Origin: Chrysopilus asiliformis
Lineage: Eukaryota; Arthropoda; Insecta; Diptera; Rhagionidae
Reading direction: 5' to 3'
DNA: 64,000 bases
Assembly (NCBI GenBank): GCA_964034945.1
Contig: OZ035960.1
Coordinates: 88,563,848 to 88,627,847 of the forward strand
Part shown: in pieces, positions 54,380 through 64,000 of the stretch
How the letters are laid out: each line of letters starts with the position of its first letter
Position numbering within the stretch: position 1 is the stretch's first letter
Position numbers and translations under genes: made by a program
Notes under the pieces: model-generated
What the model was told of the DNA's origin: nothing
The model's database searches: none
Seen by the model: only the letters and a program-made list of their open reading frames with translations

Positions 54380-56425
54380 CTGAAAAAAAAATAATAATAA
54401 AAATTTTAATATAAAAAATGTGATCAAATTAAAAGAAATTAGGTATAAGATATAAATTTAAATTTACTTTATGGCAGGGAATTATTTATTTTAAAGAGAT
54501 ATTTCTTTAATGACGATGAATTAATTGGTGAGGGAATTTCTTTATATTTTTTCCATATATCGACAACAACGACAACAGCCAAAGATGATCCCCGATGGTC
54601 TGATAATAATGAAGAAAAAAAACGTATTAACACACCTGCTAATTAGTTTTTAAGATGCGACAAACAGAATTTTATCATATTTTTGCTTCGGTTTTCATTT
54701 AATTCATCCCGTCCCGTTTTTGCTTCATTCATTCCACAGGTTTCCCCAATGTTTGCCAGGGATTTCATACATAAAACGATGGATACATCTTTTAACTATA
54801 ATTTTACTGGATTCAAGTTGGAATTTAGATAACTATACACACAAAAAAGAGGTTAAAGTAATGAAAAATCGAGGGAAAAGATCTTGAAAAAAGGGGAAAC
54901 ATTAATTATGTCGAGAGGATGATATCAGTTTGATAGCATCAGAAGGTATAGAGCGAAAAAGCTGCTTTATGGTGGGATATGTTATAAATTTCAAAATTAT
55001 TATCGCTCAGGTAGACATAATGTGGAAAAAAGTGTTCCTTGGAACTCTTGCATAGCTGACACTGCGAGTATGTTTTATGTGTTTTATGGCCAGCATCCGT
55101 ATGAACCTATGTTGAAAATAAGCAGCATTCAGAATGCATCGATGAAGTATGAAAAACCTTCAAAAGATATGAAAATTCAACATATATTATGCTGTTGGAA
55201 AACGACCTTCCACCAGCAGGTAAAACACCCCTTTGCCCCCTTCCCCCCACAGCCACTTTTATTTAAAAAGCAGCAACGGTCCATCATAGGTTCCCGCGAT
55301 TCCCCCCATGCGTGTGTTTACCTGGAATGCATGCAGACTGCTGGCTGATCTCACTTACAGACGTGCATACGTGCGAATTTCGTCGATATCCGCCAAACAC
55401 AATTTGCAGCCGTTGTTCTACCGTCGCGCTGGCCAACAGGTAACGCGTGAGTATCTGTGATCGTGCAGGTGTTTTACAGACAGGTTCCTCGAATATGAAA
55501 TTGTGAAAAACCACCAAATGCATGCGAGTTTTATTTTCATATTTTTTTTGTTGCATTTTTCCTCGACATTTCGTTCAAAATTTCTTAAATTCACGTCTTT
55601 TTAGCTGCTGTGCATGCGCATAAATCCTCAAGCAATGCTTTGTAAATTCGATTTTTTCCCCCGGTTGAATTACGAGTGTTTCAGAGACGTTTCAAAAAAA
55701 GTCGAGCAACATTTTGGGTAAAACTCGAACGTATTTTATGCATTAAACATATTCCTTCTAAAGTAGCACAAAATACAAAACTCGTATATTATTTATTTAT
55801 TATTCGCCCCGGTGTTTTTTTTTCTCTAAATTGAATTAAAAATAATTAAATTGCAGAATTTTCCCTTGAAACAGACAGCATAATAAAAAGTTAATAATTT
55901 TTATGGATTTTTTTTTTAAACTTTTTTTTTATTGTCAGTATTTGCGTTCATGGGCGCTTAGCAAGTTGATTGGTAAGTTGTCAGCGTGGTGACTATTTCA
56001 CAGACTCATAGACCTCTATTGAAGTTTTTGAGACAATTATTTCAGGAATTTATCAACTTTGGATTTCTTATTGCCAGGTGACTAGTACAGGTACTAAATC
56101 TTAAAATACCATACGAATTGTTGCTAATCTGACAACCTTCGCTAGCACAGATTTGTCACAATTGTATTTTATTGGGGGTAAGGATTTTTGTTTAATAAAG
56201 CATGGCTTTCAGGTTTTTTTATCCACTTGTGAGGCAAAATATAGATATAAAAAAACTGGCGATTATAAATCTTGGAAAGACAGTTTAAAGTTTAAATCAA
56301 TATTTATTGATATCAATTATCTAATTGGGAATTTTTCTATAAAAGGATTTCTGTGTCGGGCAGACTTTCTTTTTTTTTTTATTTTTCAAGAAAATTGAAT
56401 AAGAATTAGTATTAAAAGCTAGATA
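54380..56425 (-). other. Delta intron upstream of the DSL exon
   Basis: No further MNNL or signal-peptide exon could be recognised on the minus strand, and no mobile element ends are clear. Open frames at 55022-55556 on both strands have no recognisable content. Confidence 0.5.
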
Positions 56426-56639
56426 CAGTAATCCCTCCAACTGCGCGGTTGAGTTTTTAATACCAAAATTTCGATCTGCACGGTAAAAATTTCGCAGCTG
56501 CGCGGTTTTTTTTATAATTTTCGTTTAAAAAAACATCCTAACCCCAAAATTTCATACAAAGTAGGGTTCATAGTGCGAGGTTTCGGTTTGCGCGCACTTT
56601 TTATGGGACGTATCTACCGCGCAGTTGGAGGGATTACTG
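56426..56639. mobile_element. pogo-type MITE with 24-bp perfect TIRs
   Basis: Both ends read CAGTAATCCCTCCAACTGCG followed by CGGT going inward, flanked by TA (56424-56425 and 56640-56641). A CAGT start with TA duplication fits the pogo/Tigger group of Tc1/mariner elements (family knowledge). Inner TGCGCGG and GTTTGCGCGC words also face each other. The 214-bp copy is non-coding. Confidence 0.85.
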
Positions 56640-57841
56640 TACGAAAAAGGCATTGACAAAATTTTCTTTCAGGAATAAAACAGTGATATGGCAATACTGT
56701 CATTTGAGCGGATCAATCTGGACCTTAAGCTGGAAGCACAATAATCAAAAAAGCAAAAAATCCAAAAAAAAAATACTGTGATTAAGTTCTAAAAGCCAAT
56801 CAAATTCGATTCGAAAAGTTTATTAGAAATCATAAAAGCTTTTCTGGCGGAAGAAAACCATGAAACTTGTTCTCAACCTTCAGAAACTAAGCGAAACGTC
56901 GGACAAAAATCCGGGACGCCCTACGCCAAATTTCAACTTTGTACCTCAAAAAAGCTTTTCTGGCGGTAAAAAAAAAATGAAAATTGTTCGCACTTTCAGA
57001 AACTAAAAGCTTACCCGCAGGCAAAAGCTCAAACAGCTTTTTTCAAAGCTTTTCGAGCTTTAACGAAATATGAATCGATTAAAATAATAGAGTTATTTAT
57101 ATTATCTGTATGTTCATTTGTGTGCTTTTAACTGAAAAAGCACTAAACCGATTTCGACAAAACTTTGAATGACGATCGGCGAACCATCAAAGAAGGGAAG
57201 GGGGGGGGGGTGTGAAATGCATACATTTTAACCACTTTTCCAAACATTTTAACCACTTTTCCAAACGTTAAAAACATTTCTGTCCTATTTTTACGAATAT
57301 TTTTTACTATTTTCAGTCATAGCTTAAGAAAAATTTACGTCTACTAAAAATCTCTTCCTCCCTTGTCAACCCACCCCACCCCTCTCTCGATATCTCCAAA
57401 ACCTCTAATCAGACTTTGATTAGATTTTTAATATTTTCGTAAAATAGAATAAGTTTTTAGTTTTTAATAACGAAAATTATTAAAAGAAGAAAAAATCTCT
57501 GATTAGTTATCAGGCGTTTTTTTAAAATTCTAACGAAAATATAACTTGGCGTTATTTTTTTTACAAGCGCTAAAAAATTGCGGGTAAAAAAATTGGAAAT
57601 TTGTTTTTTGACAAGTTCTCAAAAATTGCGTGTAAAAAATTCGAAATTCCACTCAAAAAATACGCTTCTTCTGGTAGAAATATAAAAAAGGCTTCAGTTT
57701 CAAACATGTTGCACAAACAATCGCAAAACGATTGGAATTTTCTTTCAAAAAACATCACTTTTAATACCTCTTTTGTGAAGTTCCAAACATTTACTAAACT
57801 GAATTCGTAAGTACACCTACCAGAAGTGGTTTTCTGTCTTA
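56640..57841 (-). other. Delta intron with a direct duplication
   Basis: AAAAGCTTTTCTGGCGG with AACTTGTTC/AATTGTTC and TTCAGAAACTAA recurs at 56836-56890 and 56950-57007. AAACCGATTTCGACAAAACT lies at 57145-57164. No gene is recognised. Confidence 0.45.
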
Positions 57842-58225
57842 TGCTACATTTACACGAATGACAAATTTGTCATTTTTTTCTTGTCATTATGTTAATTCCC
57901 GTGTAAATGGCAGAATTTTTGTAATTTTTTCTGTCAGAAAATGTCAATCTCTCATAAAAGAATGAACTTGTCCATTCTTTTATGCCAGATTGTCATTCGT
58001 GCAAACGCAATATTAGTTATGACAACTTTAGTATTCAACTTTTGTCATAACTAATATTGCGTTTGCACGAATGACAATCTGGCATAAAAGAATGGACAAG
58101 TTCATTCTTTTATGAGAGATTGACATTTTCTGACAGAAAAAATTACAAAAATTATGCCATTTACACGGGAATTAACATAATGACAAGAAAAAAATGACAA
58201 ATTTGTCATTCGTGTAAATGTAGCA
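57842..58225. mobile_element. nearly perfect foldback element, TTA-flanked
   Basis: Bases 57842-58025 and 58042-58225 are reverse complements over 184 positions with one visible mismatch (CAGAAT against CATAAT in the facing arm) and no gap, around a 16-base loop. The ends read TGCTACATTTACACGAATGA and TTA stands outside both (57839-57841 and 58226-58228). Inside each arm, ACGAATGACAA and AAAGAATG...CATTCTTT form smaller inverted repeats. No protein is encoded. The arm identity indicates a recent origin or ongoing arm-to-arm conversion. The TWA duplication hints at PIF/Harbinger; this is inference. Confidence 0.92.
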
Positions 58226-58228
58226 TTA

Positions 58229-59361
58229 TTGTGGCTAAAAGAATTTACAAAATTCATAGAAATCTTTAGAGTAAAACGAAACCAATAGACAATAGATAAA
58301 AAAAAATTAGAAAAACTTTAAATAAAAGATTTTTTTTTTCATACATTTACGAAAATTCTGAATAGATTTGAAAAATTTCGGATCTCTATTCATAGAAATT
58401 TAGGTGCCTTCCTTTTGCTTAAATGATTTTTACGTGACATCCTTCGATCGGTTCTTTTTTCGAACCTAATCGAACCAAACTTGAATCTCTATTATCCGAA
58501 CGGATTTTGTATGTTTGGCGCGTTTAAAAAAGTAGTTAAAAGATGAAAAGAAACCCGATTGCTGATGCAAAAGGAAGAACCCACAGAAGCCGACGAGACG
58601 GTAAGAAAAACGTCAGTTCAGGGACTAGGATTGGGAGGATCTTTTCTGGAGAAGCAATAAAACAACGTCATCGAGTCGGGGAAGTTTTTAATTAAAAATC
58701 CGCAATTAGTAGTCAGGAAATAAAACTAAAAAAAAATGAACGGAAAGCGAAGATCTATCAGATAAAAGAGTAATTTCGCCTTGAAGAGGGTTGAAAACGG
58801 AAGATTGAAGGCGGATGTAGCACAATAATAACTTCGGGACGGAAAGGAATTTCAGGTATGATTGCAGAGATCTTTATGCTATTTTGAGACTACCTGCGGA
58901 TATATTCAGGTATTATTTAGGTTAAATTGATATTTTAGTTTGGAGCATTGATGTGGCAAAATTTAAATTCACTTTTTTTGGCAATGAATGGTGAGTTTGA
59001 TGCACTAAAAATATTTCTGATCTACGAAGAAGATTTGAGGGTGAAACTTTAGTACAATAAAATATTTAGCTGTTTTTTAGAACAAACTCGCAAATCCTGA
59101 CAACGAAAATAAAGTTTTGTGCCTCTTGAAGGAGTTTTTTGATGTATTTTGCCACTTTTCTAACTCACAAACTTAATGCCTTGCCTACTAAGCTCCTACT
59201 AAGGCATTCTGCCACATATACATTTTCAGAACGTCTAACAGTGTTTGTAAATTGAGGTCTGGCAATGATGAGGTACAGTCTTACCCAATCTATTTTTTGT
59301 TTTCTTGTTATTTGATAAAAAGTCGATAGTCTGGATTAACCGATCGATGGTTTTGATCATT
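58229..59361 (-). other. Delta intron without recognised gene
   Basis: Nothing beyond short A/T runs is seen. Confidence 0.4.
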
Positions 59362-59585
59362 CTTTTCACTCATCCTCGGCGCAACAGCTCTCGAAGAGCC
59401 TAGGTCTCCACAATTTAGGTTTCATAACAATTTCTTCCCTGTTTCGCACCTACAGTTTTTACATGGATTGCGAACCATGGATGAATCACAACATTTGTAA
59501 GGTTTTCTTTCACCTTGCAACCCATCAACAGCAGAGGCCGTGATAGCAATCTATACTGATGATGTCGCTAGCACCAAGCGGGAAC
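59362..59585 (+). repeat. dispersed repeat family B, copy 4
   Basis: CATCCTCGGCGCAACAGCTC, TCGAAGAGCCTAGG, TTTCGCACCTACAGTTTTTA, TGGATTGCGAACCATGGATG, CAACCCATCAACAGCAGAGG and GATGATGTCGCTAGCACCAA follow in family order. It lacks the TTAA-flanked shell seen around copy 3. Confidence 0.75.
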
Positions 59586-59639
59586 TATCACTACTCATTT
59601 CGTAAAGAAAATAAATAGTTTTTATTTAGATAAGCGCCT

Positions 59640-60320
59640 TTACTGTGAAAATTTGATGATTTTGATCAAAAATCTAATGTTACATACAATTTTGTTCAAA
59701 AATTGATAAATTTGTTCAAAAATCGATCATTTTGATAAAAAGTTTTCATCAACAGTTGGTATTCTTGATTAAATTAGGACTCGAAAATAATTTAGATGCA
59801 AAACCAGACGACATTGACACGGGACCCGGATCGGGACCTCTGGCGAGAGACATTGCGAAAAGCCAAAATTGAAAATTCGTGCCGAATTTGTAATTCGTGT
59901 TACAGTGCCGAAGTTTTGACAAAAAAAAACTAATAGCTTTGATTGCAAACTCGAGGCTTGATCAAAACTCTTCACAAAAACCGAATGTTTCGATCAAAAA
60001 TCGACTGCTTTGATCGAAAATCGATAGTTTCGTTCAATAGTTCATCAAAAATCTGCAGTTTTGATCAAATATCAATAGCGTTGACTCAAAATCGCTAAAT
60101 TTCTTCAAAACTCTAAGGATTTGATCAAAACTCTTCGAAAATCGATAATTTTGATCAAAAGTCGACTGTTTTGATCAAAAATCGATAGTTTCGTTCAAAA
60201 GTTCATCAAAAATCTGCAGTTTTGATCAAATATCAATAGCGTTGACTCAAAATCGATAAATTCCTTCAAAACTCTAAGGATTTGATCAAAACTCTCTCGA
60301 AAATCGATAATTTTGATCAA
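59640..60320. repeat. GATCAAAA-type degenerate repeat with a 160-bp tandem duplication
   Basis: The words TTTTGATCAAAAATCGATAG and TTGATCAAAACTC recur throughout. Bases 59996-60150 and 60156-60317 are near-identical head-to-tail copies sharing GATAGTTTCGTTCA, TCATCAAAAATCTGCAGTTT, ATATCAATAGCGTTGACTCA and CAAAACTCTAAGGATTTGAT. A small retrotransposon scrap (59805-59870) interrupts the first part. Confidence 0.8.
59805..59870 (+). mobile_element. scrap of the family L retrotransposon 3' end
   Basis: GACACGGGACCCGGATCGGG, ACCTCTGGCGAGAGACATTG and CGAAAAGCCAAAA align with the ARDRDLWRETL-coding stretch at 6884-6930 at nucleotide level, though the frame is lost. Confidence 0.5.
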
Positions 60321-62033
60321 AATTTCAATGTTTTGCAATTAAAACCATCGATTTTGCTAGCTAGTGAAAATTTGGGTCCCAGAAGACACTTAAAACAACC
60401 TCGACACAGAAAAGGTGCCAAAAAATTCAAGAAAAATCTGAAGACCCTCAACAAAGTTTTGACATATATTTTGGTATACCTTTCATAATCCAAAGTGTGA
60501 TCCTGGGCCCAAAATATGAAGATTTGTCAAATAAAGGCGATTATCTAAATAAATTTAATTGAAAGATACGAATATAAAAAAGAATTTGCCACCCGTAAAC
60601 TGTGCCGTTGAAATGTGATTATTATGTGAAGCTTTAATGCGTAAACCTCACGATACTCTTAAGTAGTTATTCACGAAAAGCAGTAAACCAAAGCAATTTT
60701 TGTCAAACCATCTGCAAATATTGTTTCTGTCATCATTCGCCAAAAGCATAAGAACTTGTTTCATCGTGTGGATATTCGCTTGTTTTTTTTTATTTCAAAA
60801 AAATATTTTATTGGCATAGTGTTTGCTGGAATTTGATCGTATCAGTGGTGATCATCCGCCATATATTCGATTGAGTCACCGCATTCAGAAAATTCGCCGT
60901 GCAAAAATACAAAAGATCGAAACCGTGATGAAGGTTTTGTTAACTTTATAAAAATGCAAAACAGAAAAATTGCCCATAAAAAAATCACCAAAAAAATTAT
61001 ATTATTGGATCGATCTACTCCTTTTTTGACGTTTTTTTTGTTACCGTCGTCGCCGCCGCTGCCACCTCAGACAGATCACCGCCGCCGTGAAAATGAATCT
61101 CTGTCAAGAAGAACCTGAAGAAATAATAACAAAAAAAAACCTGAAAAATCTAATCCACGGCTCACGTTTCTCATTTTCAGTTTTGACATATCAAATTTGA
61201 CCGAGCGATAATCCAATTTTAATAATGAATATTTAAAAAATATTCAACCACACGAAAACTCTGTTGACTTTTGAAAAGGATCCACTCGAATTGAGATTGC
61301 CAGATTTTCGCATCGATTAGCAATTTAAAAAATATAAATAATAATAAGTTAACAGAAGATATAATGAAATAAAAATTCTTGATGGATATTTCATTTGGGT
61401 ATCGCGATGACCTTAAAATTGGTGCGAATTGATTTTCATTCAAAATAAAAACATTTAAAAAAACACCATCCATCCATTCATCCGATGGTGTGCCACAAGG
61501 TTGACCGGTGGGTGCAGTACTATTCTTACCATTGTTCAATCGATGCGGATTATGTGAAAATTTCAAATTAATTCGAATGCATAATGTGACCTGTGATGAC
61601 ATTTTTCTTATATTGATTGTTATTTATTGGTTTTCTTTACAAAAAGAAGTTCGCATCGAATTTCTTGCACCGGTAATGTTGGATTAACGATCGATTTTGT
61701 AATTTACAAATCATAAATCTCCGTAATTCGATTCGAATGAATTGATCACGCGAGAATATTATATGAGACATTAATTTAAAAGCGGAGATGATGACACGGG
61801 GAGGTAGGAACAAAAAAAAACAATTGGGTATGCGTATTGTTAATAAAAATTGAGGAAACCATTTTTTTAAAAATATTTTTTAAGTCTCTTATATCCTTAC
61901 TACTTTTCTCTCTCTCCGCCCCTTCCCCCCCCCCCCCACGTCGATTTCCAACGAAGTGCTTGTCGTTCTGTATGGAAAACTACAAAAATAAATAAAAATA
62001 TAGATTTTTTAAAAAAAAAAAAAAGATAAAAAT
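60321..62033 (-). other. Delta intron without recognised gene
   Basis: A GCC/GTC-rich run lies near 61045-61085. The 127-codon open frame on the minus strand at 61219-61602 has no recognised domain and does not match the MNNL region of Delta. A C run is at 61926-61937. Confidence 0.45.
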
Positions 62034-62144
62034 CAGGGTTGCCACAGATGCTTTTTTTTCGCAATTAAGAAACTTTCGCATTATTTTTCACACCCGAGGG
62101 CGCGTCCGCTTATGTTAAAAAAAACTGAATTTGTGGCAACCCTG
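62034..62144. mobile_element. short element with CAGGGTTGCCACA ends
   Basis: CAGGGTTGCCACA at the left and TGTGGCAACCCTG at the right are a perfect 13-bp inverted pair. The start CAGGG suggests hAT, but no matching 8-bp duplication is visible, so the assignment is tentative. Confidence 0.5.
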
Positions 62145-62454
62145 TTGAATAGAACTTGGGTTGCTTGAAGCTTGAAAAGCTGTTTTCATAACTCCCTCAA
62201 CCACCTTACTCACCCGACTTAGCGCCTTCAGATGGTTTTTGGAGTCTTGAGAATTATTTCAATGTAAAAATTAGCCAAAATGGCGCTTATAAAGGTTGTT
62301 GGAGAGTAATATATAATATGATTTCTCCTTTCGCATTTTTGGTACCCCCCCCCCCTACCTCCACCACCAACCCCCCTCTCTTACCCAAAATGGTTTGTAG
62401 CAATTTTTTTTTGATGAGATTTCAATCTTCATTTTTATGCTTTTTCGTAAGAAA

Positions 62455-62548
62455 TTTTACACGACAGACCTCACGACAGACACTTCGACAGGCCCGTCAA
62501 ATCCGACAGACCTCACGACAGGCCCGACAAATCCGACAGACCTGACCC
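62455..62548 (+). repeat. tandem GACAGACCTCACGACAGGCCC-like repeats
   Basis: CGACAGACCTCACGACAG and CAAATCCGACAGACCT alternate two to three times over about 90 bases. Open frames across it are repeat artefacts. Confidence 0.75.
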
Positions 62549-62678
62549 TAAATACGCGACGTATTTTACTAACAGCTTTTTATGTAGAGCGCTTTCAACT
62601 CCATGTAAACAAAGTTTAAAAACTCTCCTAAAAAACAACTTCCCTGACAAATACAGAAAAACCCAGGAAGTTATCAAC

Positions 62679-63275
62679 CAGAGCTGGGCAAAATACTCAA
62701 TACTCAAGTATCAGTACCAGTATATGGTAATGATAATTTTAACCGCATTTCAGTATCAGTACAAAAAGTACTGGTACTGAGATTTCAGTACCAGTAAATT
62801 TTGTACTGGTATTGCTCTGAATGAGCAGTACAAAAATACCAACATCGGTACTGGTACTGAAACTCCAGTACCAGTGCTATGTACTTGAAAAATATCAGTA
62901 CTTTCGCGAAAAATACTTGAAAAAATTCCAGTACTTTTGCAAAAGTACTTGAAAAGGTATAAAAAGTACTGGTACTGCAAAACTCAAACCCAGTACAAAA
63001 AGTACTGGTACTGCAAAAACCAATACCAGTACAAAAAGTACTGGTATTGCAAAAAACCAGTACAAAAATACAAATATTGTAAAAAACCAGTACCAGTACT
63101 TTTTGTACTGGGACTGGATCCGTGCATCGATTACAAGTACTTCAAGTACTGGTACTGATCGTGCAGTACCAATACTTAAGGTATTGATACTGGTGGCAAG
63201 CCCAGTACAAGTATCTATGTACTGGTACTGCTCGTGTACTGCAGTATCAAATGTACTGAAGTATGCCCAACTCTG
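62679..63275. mobile_element. hAT-type element filled with palindromic TACTGGTA units, perfect 8-bp duplication
   Basis: The left end is CAGAGCTGGGCA and the right reversed is CAGAGTTGGGCA; TTATCAAC is duplicated exactly outside both ends (62671-62678 and 63276-63283), the 8-bp signature of hAT insertion. The whole interior consists of CAGTACCAGTAC and GTACTGGTACTG words in both orientations, many as 12-bp arms around AAAAA. There is no transposase or any other protein; a frame reading KKYWYC repeatedly is an artefact. It is non-autonomous and lies in the Delta intron. Confidence 0.9.
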
Positions 63276-63283
63276 TTATCAAC

Positions 63284-64000
63284 ACAACATTTTTACAACA
63301 CGATAACAAAAATTACGTGCAAAAGGATACCAGACGAAATTTACCAGTTTTTTCTTAAAATTTTGATAATAATGAACATATGATTTTTTTTACAAGCACC
63401 CAGAATTGGTATCTGGCCAGATAATTTTCCCTGGTTGTTGCCATACTGGCAACAATTGGCAGCCGAAGACTCCTGGGGAGAAGGCGCAATTTTTCTTGGC
63501 AAATGTTTGGTTTTTTGGCACAGCAGTGCAACATCTGGACGACGACACCGTCGCCGATGAGGATCGTTAAGTGTAAATGAGGATAGCAGCAATTATCCTT
63601 GTTCATAGACATGTTGTTATCGCAATAGTCATTTTCTTATTCCTTGAATTCTCATTGAATTTTTTTTTTTGGCAACAAAGAAAATGAATTTCTTGGAAGT
63701 CATCGTCATCAGTCAAACTAAAGATGGGAAGAGGTACAGAATCAGGTAAAATCGGAAAATGAAATTTATTTTCTTGTTACATCTGTCGTTTGAGATCATG
63801 GAGTCGTTTTCTCGTTTTGAATTTTGTTCAGGTCAGAAATTTTATTGAAATTCCTTTAGAATCAATCCTACAGGGATTTTTTTTTGTTTCTTTGAAGTCA
63901 ATGGAAAGTCATAACGTTTTTTTTCAATGTGTTTTCTTGATGTTTTCTTTCAAAAATGTTTTCTTGGAGTCAAATGTAATGGAGATCAACATTCTTAGTT
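63284..64000 (-). other. Delta intron, right edge of window
   Basis: No recognised gene or element. No Delta exon is visible before the window ends. Confidence 0.45.

Noticed and set aside
61219..61602. 127-codon minus-strand frame considered as the missing Delta N-terminal exon
   Set aside because: It lacks the MNNL cysteines and conserved motifs and has no splice signals in the right phase.
62937..63158. Open frame with repeated KKYWYC
   Set aside because: It is the translation of the palindromic TACTGGTA units inside a non-autonomous element.

Overview
This window is non-coding-rich animal DNA carrying part of one recognisable gene: Delta (Dl), the transmembrane DSL ligand of Notch, on the minus strand. 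Three coding exons are visible with consistent GT-AG splice sites and reading phases: 54131-54379 (end of the MNNL-DSL linker plus the DSL domain), 37098-37158 (a 61-nt exon inside EGF repeat 1) and 23620-25321 (rest of EGF 1, EGF 2-9, membrane segment, cytoplasmic tail, TAG stop). Together they give 669 residues. The signal peptide and MNNL domain are missing and should lie to the right of base 64000. The exon arrangement, nine EGF repeats, tail blocks and the C-terminal ...PSHM ending point to an insect, most likely a dipteran. The visible introns are about 11.8 kb and 17.0 kb, plus at least 9.6 kb of a third.

Layout: 1-18 kb is intergenic DNA downstream of Delta and is packed with decayed mobile elements (non-LTR retrotransposon pieces, a mariner copy, a deleted hAT copy, many TIR/foldback MITEs). 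18-23.6 kb is very AT-rich, holds several satellites and inverted repeats, and probably contains the Delta 3' UTR close to the stop. 23.6-54.4 kb is the Delta exons and their two long introns. 54.4-64 kb is intron upstream of the DSL exon.

The striking content is the density and integrity of small transposons. Several have perfect target-site duplications that can be read directly: 8-bp hAT-type at 11580-12389, 17548-17973, 35528-35827 and 62679-63275; TTAA piggyBac-type at 7262-7505, 46595-46981 and 48800-48870; TA at 2100-2875, 10214-10699, 14485-15449, 16126-17303, 30833-30979, 31126-31683 and 56426-56639; TWA at 5613-5781, 9384-9845, 52674-52869 and 57842-58225. The best second-look candidates are a nearly perfect 384-bp foldback inside a Delta intron (one mismatch in 184-bp arms) and a 597-bp hAT-type element whose interior is built of palindromic GTACTGGTACTG-type units. 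Three dispersed families (called A, B and C below) recur, two of them side by side at two places.

I see no second protein-coding gene, tRNA, rRNA or CRISPR. No wholly new functional system is demonstrated. Element assignments rest on termini and duplications read by eye, without database comparison.
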